The notes below the pieces were generated by a model. It saw only the letters and a list, made by a program, of their open reading frames with translations, was not told the origin of the DNA and did not search any database. 64,000 nucleotides of DNA, from NCBI RefSeq assembly GCF_024345795.1, contig NZ_JAGQBU010000002.1, forward strand, positions 1 to 64,000. The letters are read 5' to 3'. Below are positions 1-12,415 of the stretch, piece by piece; position 1 is the first letter of the stretch; each line of letters starts with the position of its first letter. Origin of the DNA: Synechococcus sp. J7-Johnson (lineage in GTDB: Bacteria > Cyanobacteriota > Cyanobacteriia > PCC-6307 > Cyanobiaceae). Both the position numbers and the translations under genes were made by a program.

Positions 1-117
<117 letters not shown>

Positions 118-171
118 TGCAACCGGTGGGTCCCTGCGGCCCACCAGCTGCTTCAACTCAATAGCAAGTGA

Positions 172-199
172 AGCCTCCGCCTTGGCGGGGGCTCTTTTA
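172..199 (+). terminator. Rho-independent terminator of psbA
   Basis: A 10-bp stem (AGCCTCCGCC against GGCGGGGGCT, with one T-G wobble) is closed by a two- to four-base loop and followed directly by CTTTTAT. It lies 55 bases after the psbA stop codon in the right orientation. Confidence 0.85.
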
Positions 200-585
200 T
201 GGCGTCCACAAGGGATGAGGCCAATTACGATGACCCATCAGTACCAAGTGCTGTCAATGTGCTGAGGCAGGGATTGATCAAATCATGGTCCAGCAAGGTT
301 GGCTTGGCCAGGATCTGAGAAGTCAATTTTTCCCCCAGTCTTCGCTGACCATTGTTTTGGCGACCTGAGAGAGGTAGTCGCACCAATCACTACTTTGCGA
401 TTTCGGTTTAATTCTCAGCCGGATCAGGTTGGAAATCCCCTTCACTGGTGAAGGCTGATCTCTGGCTTTGTCCTGAAGTGATCAACAGGGCGCATCCGCA
501 TCACTTGTCAAGTTGGCAAAGACCCCAATGTTATTACCCATCCATTCAGGACTGAGCCGAAAGATCCATTCGGCGTGGGGAGAAA
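200..585. other. Intergenic stretch between psbA terminator and tRNA-Thr
   Basis: These 386 bases hold no open frame I would defend on either strand. The sequence is visibly more AT-rich than the neighbouring genes. One short inverted repeat, CCTTCAC/GTGAAGG, lies at 439-454. No tRNA, terminator or clear promoter was seen. An unannotated small RNA is possible but nothing in the sequence shows one. Confidence 0.5.
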
Positions 586-657
<72 letters not shown>

Positions 658-702
658 AGCTTGATTAAATTAGCATTGAGGGGTTCCGCGGGTTTCCGGA
701 CC

Positions 703-951
703 ATGCCCACGACACGGCCCAAACCCACGCCTCTGGATCCAGAGCTGCGAGAACGACTGCTGGCGGAAGCCAAGGCCCCTTGGAAAGGGCTGCGACGTAC
801 CCTGTGGTTTGCTCTAACCGCTTCCGGAGCGATAGGCCTGGCAGTCATGGTGATGCGCTCATCCGCCGGCTCGGAGGTTGCTTCAGGGGACCTGCTCATC
901 CAGCTCGCTGCCTTTGTCGGCTTTGGGCTGCTGCTTTGGCGCGACCGCTGA
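703..951 (+). CDS. DUF3493 family small membrane protein
   Basis: This 82-residue protein begins MPTTRPKPTPLDPELRERL. The ATG at 703 is preferred because the frame opening at 601 would overlap the tRNA. A short basic N-terminus (AKAPWKGLRRTLWFAL) leads into two hydrophobic segments (about residues 29-47 and 60-78), with LLWRDR at the end. The length, layout and GLRR motif match the DUF3493 family of cyanobacteria and plastids, whose biochemical role I cannot state. The 3' end overlaps the convergent membrane-protein gene by 69 bases. Confidence 0.75.
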   Translation: MPTTRPKPTPLDPELRERLLAEAKAPWKGLRRTLWFALTASGAIGLAVMVMRSSAGSEVASGDLLIQLAAFVGFGLLLWRDR

Positions 952-1575
952 GGCGCTGGAGTAGTCCGCCTGGCTTTGGCTGTTCTGCAGCAGGCTGAGA
1001 GGATCGGGGAGCAGAAGAGGCAAGCCAAGGCTCAACCGTTCCCGCCCCAGTGCTTCAGGAGTCATGGCAGGGGTACCTGCTACTTGCTCAGGGCTGCGGG
1101 TGAGCAGCCAGAGGGCCTGGATCAGCTGCTGCCCTTGCCAGACCAGGATCGCCAGCAAGGGCACGGTCAGCAAGATCGTGACCAGCCGGGACGCTTCTGG
1201 CAGGGGAGCGATCGCCACCATTTGGGCGGAGAGTAGATCAAGTCGCCAGATTGCCGGAAGCAACAGCACTGACCAGGCCGTCGCCAGCAGGCGAATGGGG
1301 AGCGGCGATTGAAGGGCACTCAGCCTTCGCTGACTCTCGCGGCGGCCCCGTGCCGGAGTCTGAAGCAGCAGCATCGACCAGCAATCCGCCGGCCGCTGCC
1401 AGAGCAGCACTGTCGGCAACAAGGCTCCAAGGGACCAGAGCAACAGCCGCTCGATCGCTGGAACCGGACCGGGATCGGCGCCCGAGAGGACCAGCGCCAC
1501 GGCCAGCAGCTCCGCTGGGATGGCTGCCAATCCGAGCAGTTGCAGCCAGAGCAGGGGTTCGCTGCGCGGATTCAC
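883..1575 (-). CDS. Low-complexity tail membrane protein
   Basis: This 230-residue protein has about four hydrophobic segments (near residues 8-28, 41-60, 95-112 and 130-150). A polar, Gln/Ser/Ala/Lys-rich cytoplasmic tail ends in KADKGSELDEQVP. That layout fits the cyanobacterial family annotated as 'low-complexity tail membrane protein', with no known function. It starts one base after the infB stop codon, so it is probably the last gene of the rimP-nusA-infB transcript. Its 3' end overlaps the convergent DUF3493 gene. Confidence 0.8.
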   Translation of the reverse strand: MNPRSEPLLWLQLLGLAAIPAELLAVALVLSGADPGPVPAIERLLLWSLGALLPTVLLWQRPADCWSMLLLQTPARGRRESQRRLSALQSPLPIRLLATAWSVLLLPAIWRLDLLSAQMVAIAPLPEASRLVTILLTVPLLAILVWQGQQLIQALWLLTRSPEQVAGTPAMTPEALGRERLSLGLPLLLPDPLSLLQNSQSQADYSSASAVAPKQQPKADKGSELDEQVP

Positions 1576-1576
1576 A

Positions 1577-4500
1577 TCAGGTGCTGAGGGTGCGGCGTTG
1601 GGTGACCAGCTTGTAAGCCATCACCCGATCACCGTCCTGCCAGTTGGCGAAGCGATCGCAGCCGATGCCGCACTCGAAGCCCGTGGCTACCTCCTTTACG
1701 TCGTCCTTGTTGCGACGCAGAGAATCGAGATCGCCCTCGAACACCACCTGCTTGTTGCGCTGGATTCGCACCTTGCAGTTGCGCTGCAATTTGCCGCTGG
1801 TGACGTAGCAACCAGCCACGGCGCTCTTGCCGATGGTGAACACCGCGCGCACCTCCGCTTCGCCGAGTGGCTCCTCCACCAGCTCCGGCTCAAGCAGGCC
1901 CTCCATGGCCAGCTGGATGTCCTCCAGGAGCTTGTAGATCACGTCGTAGTCGCGCACGTCGACGCCATTGGCATCGGCGGCCCGCTTGGCACCCGAGGCC
2001 ATCGAGGTGTTGAAACCGACGATCACGGCACCCGAAGCGGCCGCCAGATCCACGTCGGTTTCGGTGATCTCTCCAGGGGCGGAGAGCAGCACGCGCACCT
2101 GTACCTCGCCCTGGGGAAGTTGCTCGAGCGAGCCGAGAATCGCCTCGACACTGCCCTGGACATCGGCCTTGAGGATGAGGTTGAGCTCCTTGAGCTCCCC
2201 TTCGCTGGCCTGCCCCGACATCGATGCCAAGGAGACTCGCCGGGAGGCCATCTGCTGGGCCAGGCGAGTGGCACGGGCTTCGTTGGCCCGATCCCCCACC
2301 ACCGAGCGTGCGGTCTTCTCGTCGGGGTAGACCTCGAATTCATCTCCGGCGGTGGGCACTTCGCTGAAGCCGAGGGCTTCCACTGCCGAGGAAGGACCTG
2401 CGGTCTTGACCCGCTTGCCGGAGTCGTCGACCATGGCGCGCACCTTGCCCAGCACGGGCCCTGCTGCCAGCACATCGCCGGCTTTGAGGGTGCCGTTCTG
2501 GATCAGGAGGGTGGCCACGGGACCCTTGGCCTTGTCGAGGTGAGCCTCGATCACGGTGCCCTTCGCCATCCGGTCCGGGTTGGCCTGGAGGTCTTCGACC
2601 TCCGTCACCAGCAGGATCATCTCCAGCAATTTGTCGATGTTCTCACCCTTGGTGGCACTCACCGGCACCATCACGGTGTTGCCGCCCCAGTCTTCGGATA
2701 CGAGATCCAGAGCCGAAAGCTCCTGCTTGACCCGCTCGGGCTGGGCGCCCTCCTTGTCGATCTTGTTGATCGCCACGATGATTGGCACTTCTGCCGCCCT
2801 GGCGTGGCTGATGGCCTCCAGGGTCTGGGGCCTGACGCCGTCATCGGCGGCCACTACCAGCACGGCCACGTCGGTGACTTTGGTGCCCCTGGCACGCATG
2901 GCGGTGAAAGCTTCGTGGCCCGGGGTGTCGAGGAAGGTGATGCGACGGCTTTCACCGGAGTTGGAAATGGTGACCTGGTAAGCGCCGATGTGCTGGGTGA
3001 TGCCGCCGGCTTCCCCTGCCGCCACACGTGTCTTGCGAATGGCATCGAGCAGGCTGGTCTTGCCGTGGTCGACGTGGCCCATCACCGTGACCACCGGTGG
3101 ACGCCGGATCAGGTGAGCGAGATCGCTGTCTTCGATCATTTCCACCGTCTTCTTGGCGGCCTCCTCCACGTCGTCCTGGAGGACGGGTACGCCGAATTCG
3201 TCGGAGACCGTTTCGATAGTGGAGAGATCGAGGGTCTGGGTGACCGTGGCGATGATCCCCTTGAAGAAGAGGGATTTGATGATCTCGGAGCTCTCCACGC
3301 CCAGGCGGTCTGCCAGCTCCTGCACCGTGAGGTTGCCCTCGGGCACGATCAGCATCTCGGGCCGGGTGGCCTTGGCTTCACGGGCGGCGCGCAGTTCCAT
3401 CGCGCGGCGCCTCTGCCGCTGGCGGGTGGTTTCCTTCTTGCGCTTGCGCATCGCCACAACGGGCTTGGCGCCCGGTGTGGTTGGACGGGTGCGCGGCTTG
3501 GCCGGCCGGGCCAGGCTGGCCTGGAGCACCATCGCCTCGTGTTCGCCGGCGAAGCCGCCAGTTTCAGCGGTGAGCGCATCATCGTTGTCGCCGATGATGT
3601 GAACCTTCTGGCGCTGCTTCTGCGGCGACTTGCTGCGCAGGGCCTCCAGCTTGGCGCTGTCGTCCCATTCGGGCCGTCGTGCCCGGCCAGGCCCTGCGGC
3701 CTGGGGTGTACGGAAAGCCGGTTTCCGAGGAGCTGCCGGCGGGGTAGCCGTGGGGCGGGGGGCTTCGGGACTGCTTTCGCTGCGCTCCGGCCGCCTGGGG
3801 GGTGCGGCGGCTGGGCGGCTGCCGGGCTTCTGGAGCTGCATCAGCTCGCCGGGGGCCACCGGCTTCCGCATGCCCTGAGGCATGCCGGGCCGCACAGGCG
3901 CGCCTGGGCGGCTGGTGCCTGCTGGGCCGGCTGCGTCACGGCGGATCGGTTTGCCCACCAGTTCCAGAGGGCTGCGGGCCTGAGTGGGCCGTCCCACCTG
4001 CGGAGTTGGTCGCTGGGGGGCCTCAGCCGGCCGTTGACTCAGGGCTGGGCGGCCCGAAGGAGGTGCCGGACGGTTACTCGTGCCGGGCTGGCCTGGCTGG
4101 GGTCGACCCACCAGTTGCGGGCGGACGACGCCGGAGCCGCTGGTCGAGCGCACCGGAGCCGGGGCTCCGGGCCTTTGGGGAGAGGCCGGCCGGGAAGGGG
4201 CAGGCGCACTGCCCCTGGGTACGGGACGGGGGCTGGTGGCGGGACGGGGACTGGGGCTGGCCGCTGCGGCCGCATCGGGCTTGCGCACCTGGGGCGGCTC
4301 GGGCTTGCTCACCGGAGGAGCAGGCGGGCGGCTCGGGGCACTCGCCGGTTTGGCTGGACTGGCAGAGACCGGTGTGGGCTTCAGCGGCGAAACCGGCCGG
4401 GCTGGTGCGGCCGCGGAGGGGCTCTGAAGATTGGCCTGGGGCACCACTTTTCTGACGACCGGCAGCTGGGTGGCCGGTGGGGTGGGAGCTGCCGGTTTCG

Positions 4501-4945
4501 GTGCGGCGGCGGCGGGGGCCTGGGCCACGATCTCCGGCCTGGGGGCCGGCTTGACGATGGTGGGCTTGGCGGCTTGGGCAGGCGCAGGGGCAGCAGGCTT
4601 CTGGGGGCTGCTCGCCGGTCTGACGGCCGGCTTCGGCTTGGCGGCACCTGCAGGACTGGCCGGAGTGGCCGCCTGTGCCGGGGCGGCCTTTTTGAGGGAA
4701 AGGATGGCCTTGGCCGGTTCGCTGGCTGGTGCCGTTGGCCGGACGGGCTGGCTCGCTGGGGCCCCGCCGCCGTTGGCGGGGGTGCTGATCAGGCTGCGGA
4801 TGCGCTCGGCCTCCCCATCGCTGATGGAGCTGCTGTGGCTCTTGACCGCAATGGACAGCTTCTCGGCGGCATCGAGCACGTCCTTGTTCTCCAGGCCCAA
4901 GTCCCGGGACAGCTCATAAATTCTGACTTTGCCGCTGCTGGTCAT
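1577..4945 (-). CDS. infB: Translation initiation factor IF-2
   Basis: This GTPase places initiator fMet-tRNA in the ribosomal P site. The 1122-residue product starts with an IF2_N module ([16 protein letters not shown]), followed by a very long Pro/Ala/Arg-rich low-complexity region (roughly residues 60-470). A second IF2_N segment lies near 540-590. The G domain has the P-loop GHVDHGKT near residue 623, then DTPGHE and NKID. Domains II and III and the C-terminal fMet-tRNA-binding domain complete it. It lies downstream of nusA and rnpM, as in most bacteria. The length is large because of the disordered N-terminus. Confidence 0.98.
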   Translation of the reverse strand: MTSSGKVRIYELSRDLGLENKDVLDAAEKLSIAVKSHSSSISDGEAERIRSLISTPANGGGAPASQPVRPTAPASEPAKAILSLKKAAPAQAATPASPAGAAKPKPAVRPASSPQKPAAPAPAQAAKPTIVKPAPRPEIVAQAPAAAAPKPAAPTPPATQLPVVRKVVPQANLQSPSAAAPARPVSPLKPTPVSASPAKPASAPSRPPAPPVSKPEPPQVRKPDAAAAASPSPRPATSPRPVPRGSAPAPSRPASPQRPGAPAPVRSTSGSGVVRPQLVGRPQPGQPGTSNRPAPPSGRPALSQRPAEAPQRPTPQVGRPTQARSPLELVGKPIRRDAAGPAGTSRPGAPVRPGMPQGMRKPVAPGELMQLQKPGSRPAAAPPRRPERSESSPEAPRPTATPPAAPRKPAFRTPQAAGPGRARRPEWDDSAKLEALRSKSPQKQRQKVHIIGDNDDALTAETGGFAGEHEAMVLQASLARPAKPRTRPTTPGAKPVVAMRKRKKETTRQRQRRRAMELRAAREAKATRPEMLIVPEGNLTVQELADRLGVESSEIIKSLFFKGIIATVTQTLDLSTIETVSDEFGVPVLQDDVEEAAKKTVEMIEDSDLAHLIRRPPVVTVMGHVDHGKTSLLDAIRKTRVAAGEAGGITQHIGAYQVTISNSGESRRITFLDTPGHEAFTAMRARGTKVTDVAVLVVAADDGVRPQTLEAISHARAAEVPIIVAINKIDKEGAQPERVKQELSALDLVSEDWGGNTVMVPVSATKGENIDKLLEMILLVTEVEDLQANPDRMAKGTVIEAHLDKAKGPVATLLIQNGTLKAGDVLAAGPVLGKVRAMVDDSGKRVKTAGPSSAVEALGFSEVPTAGDEFEVYPDEKTARSVVGDRANEARATRLAQQMASRRVSLASMSGQASEGELKELNLILKADVQGSVEAILGSLEQLPQGEVQVRVLLSAPGEITETDVDLAAASGAVIVGFNTSMASGAKRAADANGVDVRDYDVIYKLLEDIQLAMEGLLEPELVEEPLGEAEVRAVFTIGKSAVAGCYVTSGKLQRNCKVRIQRNKQVVFEGDLDSLRRNKDDVKEVATGFECGIGCDRFANWQDGDRVMAYKLVTQRRTLST

Positions 4946-5008
4946 TCAGGTCTCCGATCGGTCGGGGCACCGTGTGCCGCCGAGCCCCACGCGCGGTGCG
5001 GCCACTGT

Positions 5009-5299
5009 TCATCTTGCCTCAGAGGCTGCATGGAGTGGCTCGCTCAGCCGTTCCTCCAGTGCCGTGTAGATGGAATCCGACACCTGACAGCGCAGGGAGC
5101 GCTGCAGGCGTTTGCGGCGCCTGGCGTCCTCGATGCAGCTGCTGGAGGGACAGACATAGGCCGAACGGCCCATGGCCCTGGTCTCGGCCCCCTCGAGCAC
5201 GACCCCATCACCGTATTGGCGGATGATCCGCCAGAGCAGGCTGCGATCGCGCCGTTCCCGGCAGGACACGCAGCGCCGCAGGACGACGCCTCCGCTCAC
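5009..5299 (-). CDS. rnpM: YlxR/RnpM family RNA-binding protein (DUF448)
   Basis: This 96-residue basic protein has the family signature CVSCRERRDRSLLWRIIR near the N-terminus and the GRSAYVCPSSSCIEDA segment with a conserved Cys pair, followed by an Arg/Lys-rich helix. YlxR proteins sit between nusA and infB in many bacteria, exactly as here. In Bacillus the homologue binds and modulates RNase P RNA. The ATG overlaps the nusA stop (ATGA, 5296-5299), so the two are probably translationally coupled. Confidence 0.93.
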   Translation of the reverse strand: MSGGVVLRRCVSCRERRDRSLLWRIIRQYGDGVVLEGAETRAMGRSAYVCPSSSCIEDARRRKRLQRSLRCQVSDSIYTALEERLSEPLHAASEAR

Positions 5300-6741
5300 C
5301 GCAGTTCAACAGCTGCTTCGTCATCCGGCTCTGCTGCGGCTGAATCGGTTGTATCAGCCGTCAGGGCCTCGCTCTGTGCTGCGGGCTCCTCCGACTCGTA
5401 GTCCGATTCGGCCTCCTCAACCTCGGCGTCGCCCTCGTAGCCCTCCTCGTCTTCGGGCAGTGGGTAGAGCTCACGCAGGCGAGCATCCTCCTCGGCTCGT
5501 GCGGCCTGCTCCACAGCCAGTCGGGCTTCGGCCTCGGCCTGCTGCCGTTCGTCCTCCTCGCGCAGGGCGATCAGCTCTGCTGCCCGAGCGTCCTCACTGG
5601 CCTGGTCGTAGTCGGCGGCATTCTTGATGTCGATCTTCCAGCCAGTGAGACGTGCCGCCAGGCGCACGTTCTGGCCCTCGCGGCCGATCGCCAGGCTGAG
5701 CTGGTCGGGTGGTACGAGCACGTGGGCGTGCTGCCCCACAGGGTCCACCAGCCGAACCATCTCGACGCGGGCGGGGCTGAGAGAATTGGCCAGGTACTGA
5801 CCGGGATCGGGCGACCAGCGGATCACGTCGATCTTCTCGCCGCGCAGTTCGTTGACCACCTGCTGGATGCGGGAGCCACGGGCGCCGATGCAGGCCCCAA
5901 CGGGATCCACTTCCCGCTCGACGCTGTCGACAGCCACCTTGGTGCGCGGGCCTACTGCCCGCGAGGGAGGATTGGCTTCACGTGCGACCGCCACGATCCG
6001 CACCGAACCTTCCTGAATCTCCGGCACTTCGTTCTCGAACAGATACACCACCAGACCGGCATTCGCCCGGGAAACGAACAGCTGCGGTCCGCGGCGGGCC
6101 ACCTCACTCACTTCCTTGAGAAAGACCTTGAAGGTGGCGTTCGCCCGGTAGTTGTCGTTGGGGAGCTGATCCCGCCGCGGCAGTTCCGCTTCCACCTCAG
6201 GCCGGCCCAGGCCCGAACTCACGCCCATAATCACCGACTGGCGTTCGAACCGGATCACCCGGGCGGTGAGCACGGGGTCTTCGAGATCGGCGAACTCCTC
6301 CTGGATCATGCGGCGCTGCTGGTCACGCAGCTTCTGGGCCAGCACCTGCTTGGTGGTCGAGGCGGCCATGCGGCCGAAGTCGTCCTTCTCGGGGGTGACA
6401 TCCAGCACCACGGTGTCTCCGATCTGGGCGTCCTCGGCCACCTGCTGCACCTCGGCCAGGGCGATCTGGTGGTCCTCGCTCTCCACCTCTTCCACGATGA
6501 TCTTGCTGGCCAGCACGCGGTAGCCCTCCTCGTCGAGGTCGAGGGCCACATCGAAGTTGCTGAAGTAGTCCTCCTCGAAGGGGTCTTCGCTGATGCCCAG
6601 ATAAAGAGTGCGGCGGTAGCGCTCGTAGCCCTTGAGCAGGGCCTCGCGCAGGGCCGCCTCCACCACCTGGGTGGGAAGCTTCTTCTCCTCACTGATGTCC
6701 TCGATCAGGTTCTGCAGACCGGGGAGGAGAACGAGTGCCAT
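5296..6741 (-). CDS. nusA: Transcription termination/antitermination factor NusA
   Basis: This 481-residue protein binds RNA polymerase and nascent RNA to control pausing and termination. It shows the N-terminal polymerase-binding domain, the S1 domain, and KH domains with the motif GACIGARGSRIQQV, followed by IGREGQNVRLAARLTGW. The tail from about residue 400 is acidic and Ala/Glu-rich (ending DDEAAVELR), in place of the acidic repeats found in E. coli NusA. It lies between rimP and rnpM-infB, the classical nusA operon order. Confidence 0.98.
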   Translation of the reverse strand: MALVLLPGLQNLIEDISEEKKLPTQVVEAALREALLKGYERYRRTLYLGISEDPFEEDYFSNFDVALDLDEEGYRVLASKIIVEEVESEDHQIALAEVQQVAEDAQIGDTVVLDVTPEKDDFGRMAASTTKQVLAQKLRDQQRRMIQEEFADLEDPVLTARVIRFERQSVIMGVSSGLGRPEVEAELPRRDQLPNDNYRANATFKVFLKEVSEVARRGPQLFVSRANAGLVVYLFENEVPEIQEGSVRIVAVAREANPPSRAVGPRTKVAVDSVEREVDPVGACIGARGSRIQQVVNELRGEKIDVIRWSPDPGQYLANSLSPARVEMVRLVDPVGQHAHVLVPPDQLSLAIGREGQNVRLAARLTGWKIDIKNAADYDQASEDARAAELIALREEDERQQAEAEARLAVEQAARAEEDARLRELYPLPEDEEGYEGDAEVEEAESDYESEEPAAQSEALTADTTDSAAAEPDDEAAVELR

Positions 6742-6784
6742 CGGATCAAAAGGGGGGTTGAGGGGTGTAGGGAGCAGAAGCTGG

Positions 6785-7255
6785 TCAATCTGTGGCTGGA
6801 GTGACCAGGCGGACGGAGATCACATCAAGGCGGGGGATCCGACTGATGCGGCCGCGCACATTGAGCTGGAGGTTCTCCTCATCCCTCTCCAGCAGCAGGC
6901 CTTCGCGAGTGGTCTCCAGGCCCTGGCCATCTCGGAAAAGCACCGATACAGGGAACCCGCGAAAACTGCGGAAATCGCGGTCCTCGGAGAGCTCCTCGCC
7001 GATCCCAGGGCTGCTGACCTCCAGAACATATGCCTGGGGCATCAGCTCACTGGCTTCAACTACCTCGCTGAGCACACCGCTGAAGGCAACGCAATCGTCG
7101 AGGTTGACGTCCCGTCCGTCGGCGTGACGGATCTGGATAACCAAAGTGAGCGGCAGCCGGTGGGCCTGAATCTCCACACCCTCAACTGCCAGCCCCGAAG
7201 CCTCGGCGAGAGGGGTGACCAGAAGCTCCAGATCGGGGATGAGTGGATGGGACAC
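6785..7255 (-). CDS. rimP: Ribosome maturation factor RimP
   Basis: RimP assists late maturation of the 30S subunit. I place the start at the GTG ending at 7255, giving a 156-residue protein beginning SHPLIPDLELLVTPLAEASG, the usual family length. An upstream ATG at 7345 adds a 30-residue extension with no family resemblance. Family segments include the DDCVAFSGVLSEVVEAS and YVLEVSSPGIGEELSEDRDF stretches. It is the first gene of the rimP-nusA-rnpM-infB cluster. Confidence 0.94.
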   Translation of the reverse strand: MSHPLIPDLELLVTPLAEASGLAVEGVEIQAHRLPLTLVIQIRHADGRDVNLDDCVAFSGVLSEVVEASELMPQAYVLEVSSPGIGEELSEDRDFRSFRGFPVSVLFRDGQGLETTREGLLLERDEENLQLNVRGRISRIPRLDVISVRLVTPATD

Positions 7256-7418
7256 CGGCGGGGCTGGAGAGCGGGTCGGACGCCCGACCGGCCACTGCAG
7301 AGAACTGCTCCTGGCTTCGAGGTAGGCCTGAGGCCAGCACTCCAAAGATCAGGGTGATGCCCGCCGGGCATGAAATCGAGCTTACAAGCCGGAACGTCAG
7401 ACCCTGGAACCAACCGGC

Positions 7419-7697
7419 TCAGGCCTGAGGGGTGGCCCCGCCCGGGGCGTCAAACAGACCCAGGCTGGGTGCCTCCCCGTAGAAGTCGTCGGCGCCGACC
7501 TCACCACGGAGCGCCTGGTCCTGGTTGAGACAGCGTTGGGGTTCTCTGACGTACTGGCAGACCCTGGCCCAGAGCTTGGCGCGGGTTCCAGGGGCCCCTT
7601 GGCTGAAGATCACCTGGTCCTGGCCGCCCACCATGCCTTGGATCTCCACTTGGCAGAGGGCACATCGCACACGGGTGCCTGGGGGGATCGAGGCCAT
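7419..7697 (-). CDS. Small conserved hypothetical protein
   Basis: The protein is 92 residues if it starts at the ATG ending at 7697 (MASIPPGTRVRCALCQ), or 100 if at 7721. It contains a CxxC pair (RCALCQ), a core PGTRAKLWARVCQYV and an acidic C-terminus (GADDFYGEAPSLGLF). Composition and codon use look like its neighbours, so I believe it is coding, but I do not recognise a characterised family. It lies upstream of rimP on the same strand, separated by 163 bases. Confidence 0.65.
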   Translation of the reverse strand: MASIPPGTRVRCALCQVEIQGMVGGQDQVIFSQGAPGTRAKLWARVCQYVREPQRCLNQDQALRGEVGADDFYGEAPSLGLFDAPGGATPQA

Positions 7698-7756
7698 GGG
7701 CTGGCAGCGCTGTTGCGGCAACTTAGGCTGAAGTCCCCGATCCGTGGCTCCTTCTG

Positions 7757-9839
<2,083 letters not shown>

Positions 9840-9917
9840 GCTGCCAAGCGCCACCTGGGTTCTCCAGGAGTTCGGGCTTCAGCTTGCTACGGTCGCTCAC
9901 CCTCTTTTCCACCTCCC

Positions 9918-10631
9918 ATGGCCGAGCTGCAGGATCGGATGAAGCTGGCCGTGGCTACAGCTGCTGTTGATCAGGTCCGCGATGGCATGGTGCTCGGTCT
10001 TGGCTCTGGCTCCACCGCCGCCCTGATGATCCAGGAACTCGGCGCCCGCCTGCAACGGGGTGAACTCTCAGGCATCACTGGCGTGACCACCTCATTTCAG
10101 GGCGAGGTGCTCGCCGCTGAGCTGGGCATTCCTCTGCAGAGCCTCAATGCCGTTTCCCGCATCGACCTGGCGATCGACGGCGCCGATGAGGTGGACCCCT
10201 CCTTTCAGTTGATCAAGGGTGGTGGGGCCTGCCATGTGCAGGAGAAGTTGGTGGCCCGCCGGGCCGACCGCTTCGTGGTGGTGGTGGATTCCAGCAAGTT
10301 GGTGGAGCGTCTCAATCTGGAGTTCCTTCTGCCGGTGGAGGTGCTCCCTTGTGCCTGGCGCCAGGTGAAGGCGGAACTGGAGGCGATGGGCGGCAAAGGC
10401 GAGCTGCGGATGGCTGTGCGCAAGGCAGGCCCGGTGGTCACCGATCAGGGAAATCTGGTGCTTGATCTGAAGTGGACCGGCGGCATCGCCGATCCAGTGG
10501 CCCTTGAGCAGGCCATCAACAACCTGCCTGGGGTACTGGAGAATGGGCTGTTCGTTGGCCTCGCCGACCAGGTGCTTGTGGGCGAGATTGTCGACGGGGA
10601 GCCCAGGGTGCGGGATCTGGAGCGGGCCTGA
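9918..10631 (+). CDS. rpiA: Ribose-5-phosphate isomerase A
   Basis: The enzyme interconverts ribose-5-phosphate and ribulose-5-phosphate in the Calvin cycle and pentose phosphate pathway. The 237-residue sequence has the phosphate-binding GLGSGSTA, the active-site IDGADEVD and KGGGAC segments, and the expected full length. The ATG at 9918 follows a short gap after htrA. It is convergent with hisD, with only 17 bases between the two stop codons. Confidence 0.98.
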   Translation: MAELQDRMKLAVATAAVDQVRDGMVLGLGSGSTAALMIQELGARLQRGELSGITGVTTSFQGEVLAAELGIPLQSLNAVSRIDLAIDGADEVDPSFQLIKGGGACHVQEKLVARRADRFVVVVDSSKLVERLNLEFLLPVEVLPCAWRQVKAELEAMGGKGELRMAVRKAGPVVTDQGNLVLDLKWTGGIADPVALEQAINNLPGVLENGLFVGLADQVLVGEIVDGEPRVRDLERA

Positions 10632-10648
10632 CAAGCAGGCTGAGTCGC

Positions 10649-11971
10649 TCAGTCGAGCCGGCGGCGCACCGAGTCGGCGTGGCTGTGCAGACCCTCGCTC
10701 TTGGCCAGGGTGATCACGGCCGGTCCTGTCGCTTCGAGGGCCTTGCGGTTGAAGGCGATCAGGCTGGTGTGACGCATGAACGTTTCCACACTCAGGGCGC
10801 CGGAAAAACGGGCGGTGCCCGAGGTCGGCAGGGTGTGGTTGGGACCGGCCAGGTAGTCGCCCACGGCCTCGGGGCTCCAAGGGCCGATGAAGATGGCACC
10901 CGCGTTCTCGATCCGCCCTGCCAGGGGCTCGGGCCGCTCCACCAGCAGTTCGAGATGTTCGGGTGCGAAGTGGTCGCTCAGCCGAGCAGCGTCCTCAAGG
11001 GAGGGGCAGAGCACGATCAGCCCCCAGTCTTCCAGAGCGGCCCGGCAGAGATCCGCACGGGGGTGATGGCGCAGCTGCTGCTCCAGAGCCTTGGGCACAG
11101 CCTCTGCCAGGGCAGGGCTGGTTGTGAGCAGGATCGCCGCCGCCAATGGGTCGTGCTCGGCCTGGGCCAGCAGGTCTGCGGCCACGTGATCCGGATTGGC
11201 GCTGTGGTCGGCAATCACCAGCACCTCGCTGGGGCCAGCCAGGGAGTCGATGGCCACCTGGCCGTACACGGCTTTTTTGGCCAGGGTCACGTAAAGGTTG
11301 CCCGGACCGCTGATCACATCCACCCGCGGGATGGATTCGGTGCCGTAGGCCAGGGCTGCGATGGCCTGGGCCCCGCCGACCCGATACACCTCCTCGACCC
11401 CGGCCAGGTGGGCGGCAGCCAGCACCGTTGGGTCGGGGTGCCCCTGGGGACCCGGGGGAGTCACCATCACCACCCGCTTGACCCCTGCCACCCGGGCGGG
11501 AACGGCATTCATCAGCACGGTACTGGGGTAGGAGGCCCGTCCTCCGGGCACGTAAAGACCGGCTCTGGCCACCGGACGCCAGCGGCGTCCGAGGCGTTCG
11601 CCGTGCACGCCAGTCACCTCCAGATCGCTGGGCTTCTGACGTTGATGGAAATCGAGGATGCGCCGGTGGGCCAGCTCCAGAGCGCTGCGCAGGTCAGAGG
11701 GACAGGCCTTCCAGGCGCGGGCCAGATCCTCCCGCGGCAGGCGCAGGGGATCGGGGCGGAAGCCGTCGAACCGTTCGCTCAGCTCGAGAAGGGCGTGATC
11801 GCCCTGTTGCTTCACCTGCTCGATGATGGCCTCCACCCTGGCGGCGGCCTCCTGGCTGGCGGTGCCGCTGGTGCGGCCGGCGATGCGCCCGAGCCTGGCC
11901 TCAGCCGCATCGAGATCCTTCAGGAAGTCGATGGCCAGGGCTGGTGGAGTGTCGCTCAGGGTGTTCGGCAC
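10649..11971 (-). CDS. hisD: Histidinol dehydrogenase
   Basis: This Zn enzyme oxidises L-histidinol to histidine, the last two steps of histidine synthesis. Recognisable segments are YVPGGRASYPSTVLMNAVPA, VISGPGNLYVTLAKK, AGPSEVLVIAD, QAEHDPLAAA and NHTLPTSGTARFSG. The GTG start at 11971 gives 440 residues, close to family length; an in-frame ATG at 12010 adds 13 Arg/Pro-rich residues of doubtful value. It is a stand-alone his gene facing away from rpsT. Confidence 0.97.
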   Translation of the reverse strand: MPNTLSDTPPALAIDFLKDLDAAEARLGRIAGRTSGTASQEAAARVEAIIEQVKQQGDHALLELSERFDGFRPDPLRLPREDLARAWKACPSDLRSALELAHRRILDFHQRQKPSDLEVTGVHGERLGRRWRPVARAGLYVPGGRASYPSTVLMNAVPARVAGVKRVVMVTPPGPQGHPDPTVLAAAHLAGVEEVYRVGGAQAIAALAYGTESIPRVDVISGPGNLYVTLAKKAVYGQVAIDSLAGPSEVLVIADHSANPDHVAADLLAQAEHDPLAAAILLTTSPALAEAVPKALEQQLRHHPRADLCRAALEDWGLIVLCPSLEDAARLSDHFAPEHLELLVERPEPLAGRIENAGAIFIGPWSPEAVGDYLAGPNHTLPTSGTARFSGALSVETFMRHTSLIAFNRKALEATGPAVITLAKSEGLHSHADSVRRRLD

Positions 11972-12006
11972 GGGGAAAGGCGGTGGCGGAAGACGGCGCC
12001 GCCTAG

Positions 12007-12399
<393 letters not shown>

Positions 12400-12415
12400 G
12401 CGGCTCGCCGCCGCC

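Noticed and set aside
439..454. Inverted repeat CCTTCAC/GTGAAGG in the psbA-tRNA gap as a terminator
   Set aside because: The stem is short, the loop is only two to four bases, no T-run follows and no gene ends just before it on either strand.
1520..5401. A very long open frame on the plus strand (nearly 1300 codons) opposite infB
   Set aside because: It is the antisense of the GC-rich, Pro/Ala-rich infB gene; the residue composition is implausible and infB is unmistakable on the other strand.
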